From positions 18,524 to 82,523 of the forward strand of contig NZ_QKLF01000007.1 of the NCBI RefSeq assembly GCF_003224335.1: DNA of 64,000 nt. Direction: 5' to 3'. Below the pieces are notes generated by a model that was not told the origin of the DNA, made no database searches, and saw nothing but the letters and a program-made list of their open reading frames with translations. A program made the translations under genes and the position numbers. The stretch comes from Curtobacterium sp. MCJR17_055. GTDB taxonomy: Bacteria; Actinomycetota; Actinomycetes; Actinomycetales; Microbacteriaceae. Each line of letters starts with the position of its first letter. Position 1 is the stretch's first letter. Below are positions 41,159 to 52,285 of this stretch, piece after piece.

Positions 41159-41461
41159 ATGGCCAAGCCGACCCGATCCACCGGGGACCCCCGCACTGCT
41201 GCGGAACCCCCGGCGACGTCCAATCGTACCGAACGCACACTCGCGTTCATGGTCGGTGGGATCGTCCTCCTCATCCTGGCGAGCTTCATCGTCATGATCA
41301 CCGGGTGGCTGACGATGAAGCAGATCCCCGGGGACGGCATCTGGCCGGTCGCCCTCGGCGTCGTCTACTTCGGCCCTCCGGTCGCCTTCGTCCTCATGCT
41401 GGCGCTCCTGGCCCTCACCTGGACCCGCAAGGCCCGGCAGCACCGCGCAGAGGCCCGCTGA
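41159..41461 (+). CDS. membrane protein of unknown function, two helices
   Basis: A 100-residue protein with a polar N-terminus, two membrane helices (about 30-52 and 64-85) and a basic C-terminus TRKARQHRAEAR. It is a conserved-looking neighbour of the XPB helicase genes in this family of bacteria, as far as I can judge. No domain is recognised. Confidence 0.7.
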   Translation: MAKPTRSTGDPRTAAEPPATSNRTERTLAFMVGGIVLLILASFIVMITGWLTMKQIPGDGIWPVALGVVYFGPPVAFVLMLALLALTWTRKARQHRAEAR

Positions 41462-41489
41462 CGTCCGCCACGGACGCCAGCCGAGGACG

Positions 41490-43274
41490 ATGACGACCAC
41501 GACGGACCTCGCCGCACGCCTGCGCGAGCTCCCCGACGACGCACTCGAGCAGCTCGTGCTCGCGCGCGCCCTCCCCACCGCCGCGCTCGGCGAGTCCGGA
41601 CCGCAGCACATCGCGGACTTCTTCGACCTCGCCGAGGCGCTCCGCACCGACGACGCGGTGGACGCCGCCGTCGAACGGCTCCCGCGCCGCACGCTCGTCG
41701 CACTCCGCGACGGGGGCCCCGCCGAGGACCTCGCGCCGGCCGTCGCACTCGGGCTCGTCGGCCGTGACGGCGCCGTCGACGACGCGGTCACCTCCCGGCT
41801 CGCGGCCCGCCCGGACCTCGTCCCCGACGGCCCGGGAGGCCCGGCTCCGGTCCGCCCCGCAGCCGCCGCCCAGCAGGGTGCCGACGGCGGCACCGACGAC
41901 GCCCGCGCCCGCGCGACCGGAGCGGAGCACGCGTTCGAGACGCTCACGGTGCTCGCGGAGCTCCTCCGCGCGGCCGACGACGGCGCCGTCCGCGAGCTCG
42001 CGAAGGGCGGGATCGGAGCGCCCCTCGCCCGACAGCTCGCCGAACGCACGGGGGCCGACGCCGCCGTGGTCGCGGACCGCCTCGCCCTGCTCGACCGGAT
42101 CGGTGCCGCCCACCCCGTGGACGGGTCCTGGACGGTCTCGGACCGCGGCCGGACCTGGCTGCACGCCACGTGGCCGGAGCGGTGGGCATCGCTCGTGCAC
42201 GACTGGCGCGACGCCCTCGCCCCCGCCGTGGTCGAGGTCCTCACGCTCGCGGACGACGACCTCACCGACCTCGTGACGCTGGGCCGGTGGGCGTACCCGG
42301 CCGGCTCGCGCTGGCTCGACGCGGCCCTGCTCGACGCGGCCGGCGCCGCGGGTGTCCTCGGGCTCGCGGTGGCCGGGCGCCTGACGTCCACCGGGCACGC
42401 ACTGCTCGGCGACGACCGCGACGCCGCCCTGGCCGCGGCCGTCGCCGACCTGCCGGGGACGGTCGACGGCGTGTACCTCCAGCCGGACCTGACGGTCATC
42501 GCGCCGGGTCCGCTGTCGCCCGCCGACGACGACGACCTCCGTGCCGTCGCCGATCTCGAGGCACCGGGGCTCGCCGCTCGGTACCGGGTGTCCGAGGACT
42601 CGCTCCGCCGGGCGCTCCGGGCCGGACGGACCCGCGACGAGGTCGTGGCGCTCTTCACCCGGCTCGGCGCCACGGACGTCCCGCAGCCCCTCACGTACCT
42701 CATCGACCAGGTCGCGACCCGGGACGGCAGTGTCGTCGTCGGTCGTGGCGAGGGCGACCTCGGGTCGGTCGTGCACGGGACGCCCGAGCAGCTCGACCTC
42801 GTCGGGGTCGACGCCGAGCTCCGGCAGCTGGCGTGGGAGCGACCCGACCTCACGACCCTCGTGACGAAGTACCCGCCGCACGTCGTGGCCAGTGCACTCG
42901 AGGACCAGCGCTACCCGGCCGTGCTCGCAGCCGACGCCCGCCCGGAGACGCGATCCGGGCCTCCCGTCCGACGGCGGACGCCGAGCCGCTCACCGGAGCA
43001 GGCGGCCCGCGCCCTGGTGGAGCGACTGCGACTGACGACGGAACGCGGCGACGCGGAGCCGGAGCAGGAGTGGATGGCCCGCCAGATCGACATGGCCGTG
43101 CGCGGCCGGACCCCGATCCGCGTGACCGTCCGGATGCCGGACGGGTCGGAGAAGCCGTTCTCGATCGTCCCGACGTCGGTCGCGGCCGGTCGGGTGCGGG
43201 GGAAGGACACCGCGGTCGACGTCGAGCGGACCCTCCCGCTCTCCCTCGTGGTCACGATCGAGAGCGATGCCTGA
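41490..43274 (+). CDS. helicase-associated protein (XPB/Ssl2-like N-terminal partner)
   Basis: A 594-residue soluble Ala/Leu-rich repeat-like helical protein ending in the helicase-associated domain (about 320-480) with VYLQPDLTVIAPGPLSP, YRVSEDSLRRALRAGRT and the C-terminal module TPIRVTVRMPDGSEKPFSIVPTSV. This is the conserved actinobacterial protein encoded directly before XPB helicases. It lacks helicase motifs and probably acts with the XPB protein in DNA repair or transcription. The stop is 58 bases before the XPB start. Confidence 0.82.
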   Translation: MTTTTDLAARLRELPDDALEQLVLARALPTAALGESGPQHIADFFDLAEALRTDDAVDAAVERLPRRTLVALRDGGPAEDLAPAVALGLVGRDGAVDDAVTSRLAARPDLVPDGPGGPAPVRPAAAAQQGADGGTDDARARATGAEHAFETLTVLAELLRAADDGAVRELAKGGIGAPLARQLAERTGADAAVVADRLALLDRIGAAHPVDGSWTVSDRGRTWLHATWPERWASLVHDWRDALAPAVVEVLTLADDDLTDLVTLGRWAYPAGSRWLDAALLDAAGAAGVLGLAVAGRLTSTGHALLGDDRDAALAAAVADLPGTVDGVYLQPDLTVIAPGPLSPADDDDLRAVADLEAPGLAARYRVSEDSLRRALRAGRTRDEVVALFTRLGATDVPQPLTYLIDQVATRDGSVVVGRGEGDLGSVVHGTPEQLDLVGVDAELRQLAWERPDLTTLVTKYPPHVVASALEDQRYPAVLAADARPETRSGPPVRRRTPSRSPEQAARALVERLRLTTERGDAEPEQEWMARQIDMAVRGRTPIRVTVRMPDGSEKPFSIVPTSVAAGRVRGKDTAVDVERTLPLSLVVTIESDA

Positions 43275-43332
43275 CGGCCGTCCTGTGGACAACCGGGCGA
43301 CGCACCAGCTGCGCCGCCTAGGCTGACCCGTC

Positions 43333-45030
43333 ATGAACGGACCGCTGATCGTGCAGAGTGACCGCACCGTGCTGCTCGAGGTCGCGCACCCCGACGCCGA
43401 GGACGCCCGCCACGCGCTCGCGGTGTTCGCCGAGCTCGAGCGGGCACCCGAGCACGTGCACACGTACCGCATCACGCGGCTCGGCCTCTGGAACGCCCGG
43501 GCGGCCGGACACGACGCCGCGTCCATGGTCGACACCCTCGAACGGTTCGCCAAGTTCCCGGTGCCGCAGAGCGTCACGGTCGACATCGAGGACACCGTCT
43601 CCCGGTACGGCCGTCTGGTGATCCGGCGCGAGGAGCGCGAGGACGCCCCCGTCATCGCGAACTCCCCGACCGAGGAGCTCGAGCAGCAGCCCGCTCTCGT
43701 GCTGACCGCGTCGGACCCCGCGCTCCTGGCCGAGGTCACCCGGTCCAAGCGCATCCAGCCGCTCCTCGGTGAGCGCCGCTCGGACACGGCCGTCGAGCTG
43801 CAGGCCTGGGCCCGCGGGCAGGTCAAGCAGGAGCTCGTGAAGATCGGGTGGCCCGCCGAGGACCTCGCCGGTTACACGCCCGGTCAGCCGCACGACATCG
43901 ACCTCGACACCTCGGACTGGGACCTCCGGCCGTACCAGCACGACGCCGTGGACAGCTTCTTCCAGCAGGGGTCCGGCGTCGTCGTGCTGCCCTGTGGTGC
44001 CGGCAAGACGCTGGTCGGTGCCGGAGCGATGGCGACCGTGAAGGCGACGACACTCATCCTCGTCACGAACACCGTCTCCGCCCGGCAGTGGCGGACCGAG
44101 CTGCTCAAGCGGACGACCCTCACCGAGGACGAGATCGGAGAGTACTCCGGCAGCGTCAAGGAGATCCGGCCGGTCACGATCGCGACCTACCAGATCCTCA
44201 CCGCCCGACGGAAGGGCGCGTACACGCACCTGTCGCTGCTCGACGCCCTCGACTGGGGGCTCGTGGTCTACGACGAGGTGCACCTGCTCCCCGCCCCGGT
44301 GTTCAAGCTGACCGCAGACCTCCAGGCACGTCGTCGCCTCGGGCTCACCGCGACGCTCGTGCGCGAGGACGGCCGCGAAGGGGACGTGTTCTCCCTGATC
44401 GGGCCGAAGCGCTACGACGCACCGTGGAAGGAGATCGAGGCCCAGGGCTACATCTCCCCCGCCGAGTGCTACGAGGTCCGGATCGACCTCGCACACGAAG
44501 ACCGGCTGGAGTACGCGGCGTCGAGCGACGACGAGCGGTACCGGCTCGCGGCGACCTCACCGGCCAAGACCCCGGTCGTGCGGGACCTCATCGAGAAGCA
44601 CCACGGTGAGCAGATCCTGGTGATCGGCCAGTACATCGACCAGCTCGACGAGCTCGCGGCCTCCCTGGACGCCGCCGAGATCACGGGCGCGACGCCGGTC
44701 GAGGAACGGGAGCGGTTGTACCAGGCGTTCCGCGAGGGCTCGATCGACGTGCTCGTGGTGTCCAAGGTCGCGAACTTCTCGGTCGACCTGCCGGACGCGA
44801 CCGTGGCGATCCAGGTGTCGGGCTCGTTCGGGTCCCGCCAAGAAGAAGCACAGCGGCTCGGCCGCCTCCTCCGCCCGAACAAGGACGGCGTCCCGGCGTC
44901 GTTCTACACGCTCGTCACGCGGGACACGGTCGACCAGGACTTCGCGCAGAACCGGCAGCGGTTCCTCGCGGAGCAGGGGTACTCGTACACGATCCTCGAC
45001 GCGGACCAGATCGCCCCGGCCGTGGCCTAG
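43333..45030 (+). CDS. XPB/ERCC3-type DEAD/DEAH DNA helicase
   Basis: The 565-residue SF2 helicase has motif I LPCGAGKT (about 218-225), motif II DEVH (about 313-316), motif III LTAT, the RED motif region LVREDGREGD typical of XPB, and motif VI QEEAQRLGRLLRP. The N-terminal damage-recognition-like domain spans about 1-190. It unwinds DNA 3'-5' in repair-related roles. TAGGCT eight bases before the ATG suggests a leaderless start. Confidence 0.92.
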   Translation: MNGPLIVQSDRTVLLEVAHPDAEDARHALAVFAELERAPEHVHTYRITRLGLWNARAAGHDAASMVDTLERFAKFPVPQSVTVDIEDTVSRYGRLVIRREEREDAPVIANSPTEELEQQPALVLTASDPALLAEVTRSKRIQPLLGERRSDTAVELQAWARGQVKQELVKIGWPAEDLAGYTPGQPHDIDLDTSDWDLRPYQHDAVDSFFQQGSGVVVLPCGAGKTLVGAGAMATVKATTLILVTNTVSARQWRTELLKRTTLTEDEIGEYSGSVKEIRPVTIATYQILTARRKGAYTHLSLLDALDWGLVVYDEVHLLPAPVFKLTADLQARRRLGLTATLVREDGREGDVFSLIGPKRYDAPWKEIEAQGYISPAECYEVRIDLAHEDRLEYAASSDDERYRLAATSPAKTPVVRDLIEKHHGEQILVIGQYIDQLDELAASLDAAEITGATPVEERERLYQAFREGSIDVLVVSKVANFSVDLPDATVAIQVSGSFGSRQEEAQRLGRLLRPNKDGVPASFYTLVTRDTVDQDFAQNRQRFLAEQGYSYTILDADQIAPAVA

Positions 45031-45110
45031 CACCCGGACTCCAGACCATCTCTGGCCAACACACGAACTGCTCCCAGGAAGCAACCAGGGAACAGTCAGA
45101 GGATGGTCGC

Positions 45111-45806
45111 ATGACCGACGGACCCAAGATCCTCATCGTCGACGACGAGCCGAACATCCGCGATCTCCTCACGACCTCGCTGCGCTTCGCCGGATTCGCG
45201 GTGCGTGCGGTCGGGAACGGCGCACAGGCGATCTCCGCCGTGCTCGAGGAGGAGCCGGACCTCATCATCCTCGACGTCATGCTCCCCGACATGAACGGAT
45301 TCGGCGTGACCAAGCGCCTCCGCTCGTCGGGCTACACCTCGCCGATCCTCTTCCTCACGGCGAAGGACGACACCGAGGACAAGATCACTGGTCTCACGGT
45401 CGGAGGTGACGACTACGTCACCAAGCCGTTCTCGCTCGACGAGATCGTCGCCCGCATCAAGGCGATCCTCCGTCGCACGATGAACGACGAAGAGGACGCG
45501 ATCATCCGCGCCGGTGAGCTCACGATGGACCAGGACACGCACGAGGTCACCATCGGCGACGCGCAGATCGAACTCTCCCCCACCGAGTTCAAGCTCCTCC
45601 GCTACCTCATGCTCAACCCGAACCGCGTGCTCTCGAAGGCGCAGATCCTCGACCACGTGTGGGAGTACGACTTCAACGGCGACGCCGGGATCGTCGAGTC
45701 CTACATCTCCTACCTGCGCCGCAAGCTCGACCAGTACTCGGCCGAGCCGATCATCCAGACCAAGCGCGGGTTCGGCTACATGCTCAAGGCGACCAAGGCC
45801 TCCTGA
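45111..45806 (+). CDS. OmpR-family response regulator
   Basis: A 231-residue regulator with a receiver domain (acidic pocket DDE at 11-13, phospho-acceptor D55 in IILDVMLPD, K105 in VTKPFS) and a winged-helix DNA-binding domain (about 130-228, ELSPTEFKLLRYLMLNPNRVLSKAQILDHVW). It is encoded before its histidine kinase. The combination resembles TrcR- or PrrA-like systems of actinobacteria, but a specific orthologue cannot be named. The ATG has an AGAGGA site. Confidence 0.9.
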   Translation: MTDGPKILIVDDEPNIRDLLTTSLRFAGFAVRAVGNGAQAISAVLEEEPDLIILDVMLPDMNGFGVTKRLRSSGYTSPILFLTAKDDTEDKITGLTVGGDDYVTKPFSLDEIVARIKAILRRTMNDEEDAIIRAGELTMDQDTHEVTIGDAQIELSPTEFKLLRYLMLNPNRVLSKAQILDHVWEYDFNGDAGIVESYISYLRRKLDQYSAEPIIQTKRGFGYMLKATKAS

Positions 45807-45840
45807 GCGTCGGACCGCGCAGGTCGCACAGCTGACTGTC

Positions 45841-45871
45841 GGCGGCCGTCGGGATCTTCCCGACGGCCGCC
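45841..45871 (+). terminator. terminator between response regulator and kinase genes
   Basis: A perfect 14-bp stem (45841-45854 with 45858-45871) and loop TCT. The kinase has its own -10-like TACTGT at 45875-45880, so the two genes may be transcribed in unequal amounts. Confidence 0.65.
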
Positions 45872-45889
45872 GCTTACTGTTGGGGAAGC

Positions 45890-47596
45890 ATGCACGAGCG
45901 AATGAGCCACTGGTGGGACGGGATCTCCCTCCGCACCAAGATCACCGGGATCACCGTCCTCCTGGTCGCCCTCGGCCTGCTCGTCGCCGGCCTCGGCACG
46001 ATGACCGTCCTGAGCACATACCTCAACCTGCGACTCGACACGCAGGTCGAGACCACGAGCTCGCAGCTCGAGGGGCAGAACGTCAGCGACGGCGAGCAGT
46101 ACTGCAACCTGTCCGTCGTCCTCGAGAAGAGCTCCTACGTGGCCGCGTACGACGGCAACGGCGAGCAGATCTGCGACACCCAGTCCTCGTCCCAGCCGGA
46201 CATCTCCCGCGTGGACTTCACGGCCGCCGCGTCGGCTGCGCATCCGTTCAGCCTGTACGACCGGCAGCACAGCCACGAGTGGCGCGCCCAGGTCATCCCC
46301 GCGAACCTGCAGAACCTGTCGAACGGCGCCACCGAGACCGGGTACGTCCTCGTCGCCGTGTCCAGCGCGGACACCGACCAGACCATCCTCCGGTTCACCG
46401 TCATCTTCCTGTTCTTCGGCATCGCGGTGATCCTGCTCGGGGCGATGCTCACGCGCCTCCTCGTGACGGCGACGTTCGACCCGCTCCGCAACGTCGAGGA
46501 CACGGCCGCCCGCTTCGCCGCCGGCGACTTCAACCAGCGCCTCGACGCCGACACCCCGAACACCGAGGTCGGGCGCCTCAACCGGTCCCTGAACGCCATG
46601 CTCGAACGCATCGACGACGCCTTCGAGGACCGGCAGCGCACCATCGACCAGATGCGCCGCTTCGTCGGTGACGCCTCCCACGAACTCCGGACGCCGCTCG
46701 TGTCGCTCCGCGGGTACGCCGAGCTCTACCGGATGGGCGCCCTCCGCAAGGAGGAGGACGTCGCCCAGGCCATGGACCGGATCGAGAAGGAAGCCCAGCG
46801 CATGGGCCTGCTCGTGCAGGACCTGCTCCAGCTCGCCCGCATCGACGAGTCGAAGCCCCTCGAGCTCGGGCCCGTCGACCTCGTCGCCATCGCCCGCGAC
46901 TCGGCCCTCGACACGATGGCCTCGAACCCGGACCGCGAGATCCAGGTCCTCGTCGAGGACGCCGTGACCGGCGAGAACGTCCCGCAGGCCGTCCGCCCCG
47001 CCAGCTCCTTCGGTCCGGCAGCCGACGGCGAGGCCGGTGGTCCCGCCCCGGTGTCGCCGTCGCTCAACACCACCGGGCCGATCGCCTTCTCGCGGCAGAC
47101 GATCGCCAGACTGCGTGCTCGACGGACCCGGGCCATGAACGTCGACGCGAAGCCGACGGACGAGACCACCCCGCTGCCGACGATCGTGCTGCCGAAGCGT
47201 CCGCCGATCGTCCTGGCCGAGGAGAACAAGATCCGGCAGGTCATCACGAACCTGATGGGCAACGCGATGCGGTTCACCGAGCACGACGACCCGATCGAGA
47301 TCGGCATCGGCGTGGACGACGACCGCGGCATGGCGCACATCGACGTCATCGACCACGGCGAGGGCATCCCGCCGCAGCTGCGCGACAAGATCTTCCAGCG
47401 CTTCTGGCGGGCCGACACCTCGCGCGCGCGGGACACCGGCGGCTCGGGGCTCGGTCTCGCGATCGTGTCGGGCATCGTGCACGCGCACCACGGGTCGGTC
47501 GAGGTGTTCGACACCCCGGGCGGCGGCGCGACCTTCCGCGTCTGGCTCCCGCTCCTGCCCCGCGACGCCGACCCCGCGGCCCCCACCCTGTCCTGA
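45890..47596 (+). CDS. membrane sensor histidine kinase with HAMP domain
   Basis: A 568-residue kinase: membrane helix at about 20-45, an extracytoplasmic sensor region with two Cys (YCNLSVV and ICDTQSS) to about 165, a second helix (about 168-190), HAMP, DHp with H264 in ASHELRTPLVSLRGY, and the ATPase domain with NLMGNAMRF, DHGEGIPP and GGSGLGLAIVSG. An insert of about 80 residues (about 360-440), rich in Pro, Ala, Arg and Thr, splits the start of the ATPase domain from DHp. It should phosphorylate the response regulator encoded just upstream. Confidence 0.92.
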   Translation: MHERMSHWWDGISLRTKITGITVLLVALGLLVAGLGTMTVLSTYLNLRLDTQVETTSSQLEGQNVSDGEQYCNLSVVLEKSSYVAAYDGNGEQICDTQSSSQPDISRVDFTAAASAAHPFSLYDRQHSHEWRAQVIPANLQNLSNGATETGYVLVAVSSADTDQTILRFTVIFLFFGIAVILLGAMLTRLLVTATFDPLRNVEDTAARFAAGDFNQRLDADTPNTEVGRLNRSLNAMLERIDDAFEDRQRTIDQMRRFVGDASHELRTPLVSLRGYAELYRMGALRKEEDVAQAMDRIEKEAQRMGLLVQDLLQLARIDESKPLELGPVDLVAIARDSALDTMASNPDREIQVLVEDAVTGENVPQAVRPASSFGPAADGEAGGPAPVSPSLNTTGPIAFSRQTIARLRARRTRAMNVDAKPTDETTPLPTIVLPKRPPIVLAEENKIRQVITNLMGNAMRFTEHDDPIEIGIGVDDDRGMAHIDVIDHGEGIPPQLRDKIFQRFWRADTSRARDTGGSGLGLAIVSGIVHAHHGSVEVFDTPGGGATFRVWLPLLPRDADPAAPTLS

Positions 47597-47640
47597 CGCC
47601 CGGCCGGGCGCCCGTCGCCCGGCGGCGGCGGTCGGCTCCC

Positions 47641-47703
47641 CGCCGAGGTCGCACGAACTGCCTGCTCACCGACCGTGCGGCGGCAGTCCGCGCGACCTCG
47701 GCG
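47641..47703. repeat. REP-like inverted repeat, left of the DUF559-like gene
   Basis: CGCCGAGGTCGC at 47641-47652 pairs perfectly with 47692-47703, and pairing continues to ACTGCC/GGCAGT with two mismatches. The core CCGAGGTCGCACGA reappears in the repeat at 48822-48880. Confidence 0.7.
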
Positions 47704-47780
47704 CATCGGCCGCGGCATGTCCTGCGACTTCAGGAAAACGGTAGCCGGGGGGAACGGACGGCATGGCCTGGGCGCCAACA

Positions 47781-48662
47781 TCAAGCGCCACGACTCCGAG
47801 CGGCGAACGCCTGCCGGAGTCGCTCGAAGACCAGAGCCGGACGTGCTGCATCCACCGCTGTGGCGTGCACCACCAACCAGTCGTTGACGACGAACCCGTT
47901 GTCACGCCGGTGGTCGTGGTGGAAGACGTCCCGGTCGCGATGATGGTCACCGTCGTACTCGAAGGCGATGCGTTGCTCAGGCCAGGCCATGTCGACCCGG
48001 CCGAGGAAGACTCCACCTGCGTCGAAGACCTCGACGTTCAAGTCGGGCTCCGGGAACCCCGCGTCGACGATCGCAAGACGGAACCACGTCTCCATCGGAG
48101 ATTCCGCTCCGACCCGCACGAGTTCCAGCGCTGCTCGCGCCACCCTGACGTGGCGATGTCCCGGACGGATGGCAGCCGCGAGGCGGTCGATCGTCGTCAG
48201 CGACCTCCTGCCGACGAGGGCATCGCCCACCGCGACGAGTTCCCTGACGGTCAGGACGCTCGCGCACTCCCACCAACTCCGCTCGGGCGTGCTGAGACGG
48301 GTTCCGAACGCGGTGACGGCGGGAACGTCGGGTCGGGCACGATGCGCGGTGATGCCGGGGCGCCGCATCAAGGCGGCGGTCCCCGCGGTGGTGACGTGGA
48401 CCTCCGCTCGGACGCGTCGCGGGAGTGGTGCTCCCCACAGGGCAGCAGCCGTGGTGTGACTGAAGAACTGGTCGGGCCGGAGGAGCGGCGTGAGCACGTC
48501 GACCGTGGTGGCGTCGCTCCCGCGTACCACCCGGACGCCGTGGACGGGACGTTGCAGGTCCATCCGGCGGAGCCGACCCGGGTCGAGCCCCGACGCGAGA
48601 GCGTCCCGGACTCTGAACGGGCCGTCGGAGAACGGCGCGGGCAGCGGTCGTGGTTCCACCAT
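47781..48662 (-). CDS. DUF559-like (Vsr-related) endonuclease-fold protein
   Basis: A 293-residue protein common as paralogues in actinobacteria. The N-terminal half (about 1-110) resembles an AbiEi-type winged helix with FFSHTTAAALWGAPLP. The C-terminal half is a restriction-endonuclease-like fold: ESPMETWFRLAIVDAGFP, then FLGRVDMAWPEQRIAFEYDGDHH with an Asp and an E-x-D pair, and the final HATAVDAARPALVFERLRQAF. Actual nuclease activity is unproven. The gene is bracketed by two related inverted repeats. Confidence 0.8.
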   Translation of the reverse strand: MVEPRPLPAPFSDGPFRVRDALASGLDPGRLRRMDLQRPVHGVRVVRGSDATTVDVLTPLLRPDQFFSHTTAAALWGAPLPRRVRAEVHVTTAGTAALMRRPGITAHRARPDVPAVTAFGTRLSTPERSWWECASVLTVRELVAVGDALVGRRSLTTIDRLAAAIRPGHRHVRVARAALELVRVGAESPMETWFRLAIVDAGFPEPDLNVEVFDAGGVFLGRVDMAWPEQRIAFEYDGDHHRDRDVFHHDHRRDNGFVVNDWLVVHATAVDAARPALVFERLRQAFAARSRGA

Positions 48663-48821
48663 CACCGCAGCATCGGGCAGCCGCGTCCGGTGCTCCGCCT
48701 GTGTCCCGAGCTTGTGGACGGAAGCTGCCTCCGTGCCTCCAGTGCAGGGCAGGCGTGAGCGATGGCTGCAAGGGGTCCTGATGACACGTTTGGAGTCGCA
48801 CGACACGCCGCGCTGGCGTCA

Positions 48822-48880
48822 CCGAGGTCGCACGATGTGCCGCGCCGCAGGCAGGCAGGCGGCACTTCGTGCGACTTCGG
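48822..48880. repeat. REP-like inverted repeat, right of the DUF559-like gene
   Basis: CCGAGGTCGCACGATGTGCC and its partner pair over 22 bp with two mismatches around a 15-base loop. A partial direct copy, GAGTCGCACGACACGCCGCG, lies just before it at 48793. Confidence 0.7.
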
Positions 48881-48917
48881 CGCCACAGCACCGGCCGCAA
48901 CACGGCCGCGCACGCGG

Positions 48918-48952
48918 AAGGGCCCCCGCACGCGCAGCGTACGAGGGCCCTT
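48918..48952 (-). terminator. terminator of groEL
   Basis: AAGGGCCC (48918-48925) pairs with GGGCCCTT (48945-48952) about 15 bases past the groEL stop. Confidence 0.6.
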
Positions 48953-48966
48953 GCCGGCAGGACGGA

Positions 48967-51087
<2,121 letters not shown>

Positions 51088-51146
51088 TCACCCGCTCCCG
51101 GACGGCAACATGAGGCGTCGTCGCGATCACGGGGTGACCACTGGTG

Positions 51147-51175
51147 ACTCTGACCGAAGGACGGCATTTCGGCAA
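51147..51175 (-). promoter_or_regulatory. promoter of the CspA gene with ~140-base leader
   Basis: On the minus strand TTGCCG (51170-51175) and CAGAGT (51147-51152) are 17 bases apart. The leader between 51006 and about 51140 contains GC-rich stems and may carry a cold-responsive structure. Confidence 0.45.
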
Positions 51176-51262
51176 GGGGTGTGACACGCATTTCACGCGG
51201 AGAACCCCGATCCGCAACGTGACGGAAACACGACGACCACGGAGGACCGCCGCGGACCCCGG

Positions 51263-51892
51263 TCAGCCCGTGTAGTCGGAGCCGAGCACGACCGAGACGT
51301 CCGCGTTCGGGAACGCCGCCGACTGCTGCACCGCGCTGACCCCGAGCGCCTGCGCGACGCCCTGTGCGACGGCCGCCTGCGACTCCTGCTGGTAGTAGAC
51401 GATCGTCTGCGTCGCCCCGGTCGTCCCGGCGTCCCCGGTCGAGCTCACGGTCCACCCGGCGGTCCCGAGCCGCGTCGAGGCGTTCGCGGCCAGACCGGTC
51501 GTCGAGGTCCCGTTGAGCACGACGAGCGTCGTCGCACCCTGGTCGGCAGCAGATGCGCCGGCCGCTGCCGACGGCGACTGCGTCGCTCCGCCGTCGTCCG
51601 AGCCGGAGTCCGCGTCAGCGCCGGCACCCGAGTCGGAGTCCGAGTCCGAGGATGCGCTGGCCGAGGGCGTCGAGGTCGCGGACGCCGTCGACCCACCGCT
51701 CCCCTCCGTGAACTGCACGCTGCCGTTCAGCAGGGCGAGGACGAGGACCCCGATGCCGACCAGCACGCCGGTCGCGAGTGCGGCCCACGCGAAGACGACC
51801 CACCCGCCACCCCGGCGGGCAGCACCACGGTGGGCGCCGACCCGGGGGCCGTCTGCGACGTCGTCGAACCGGTCTCGCGGGAATCTCGTCAT
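51263..51892 (-). CDS. membrane-anchored LytR_C domain protein
   Basis: A 209-residue protein with one membrane helix (about 30-55), a low-complexity Ser/Asp/Ala linker (about 65-115) and a C-terminal LytR_C domain (about 120-205: [45 protein letters not shown]). The domain lies outside the cell; its role near the wall is unknown. The ATG overlaps the DUF3263 gene stop by four bases. Confidence 0.88.
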   Translation of the reverse strand: MTRFPRDRFDDVADGPRVGAHRGAARRGGGWVVFAWAALATGVLVGIGVLVLALLNGSVQFTEGSGGSTASATSTPSASASSDSDSDSGAGADADSGSDDGGATQSPSAAAGASAADQGATTLVVLNGTSTTGLAANASTRLGTAGWTVSSTGDAGTTGATQTIVYYQQESQAAVAQGVAQALGVSAVQQSAAFPNADVSVVLGSDYTG

Positions 51893-52188
51893 CGTTCCTC
51901 TTCACGTCCTTCGGGGTCGGCCGGGGGCGCGACGAAACTGCGGGCAGCGCGTGCGCTCGTCCGGGCGCTGCGGAGCCGCTGCAGCCGGGTGACGAGCTGC
52001 GGGTCGTACGCGAGGGCGGCCGGTGTGTCGATCACGCGGTTGAGCACCTGGTAGTACCGCGTCGGCGACATGTCGAACTCGACCCGGATCTCCGCTTCCT
52101 TGGTCCGGTCGTGCCGCGCCCGGTCGTGCTCGAACGCGAGCACGTGCTTGGCGAGCTCGGTGAGCTCGTCGGCGGGGAGGGCGGTCAC
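51889..52188 (-). CDS. DUF3263 family protein
   Basis: A 99-residue helical protein with the DUF3263 pattern VLAFEHDRARHDRTKEAEIRVEFDMSPTRYYQVLNRVIDTPAALAYDPQLVTRLQRLR, suggesting a helix-turn-helix. The family is always next to LytR_C genes in actinobacteria and has no known role. The GTG start at 52188 is the only good N-terminus; TACGAT near 52231 may be the -10. Confidence 0.88.
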   Translation of the reverse strand: MTALPADELTELAKHVLAFEHDRARHDRTKEAEIRVEFDMSPTRYYQVLNRVIDTPAALAYDPQLVTRLQRLRSARTSARAARSFVAPPADPEGREEER

Positions 52189-52285
52189 AGGCTGGTCCGA
52201 TCGCGAAGGGGTTGCAGGTCTCGCACATCGTAGGGGTGCGCGGCATGTCGACCCTGGCACGGTGCTGGACTGTCGCGGAACCCGC

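Noticed and set aside
42951..42980. GGGCCTCCCG-type sequence like the palindrome core
   Set aside because: It lies inside the helicase-associated coding sequence and has no matching arm; probably chance in GC-rich DNA.
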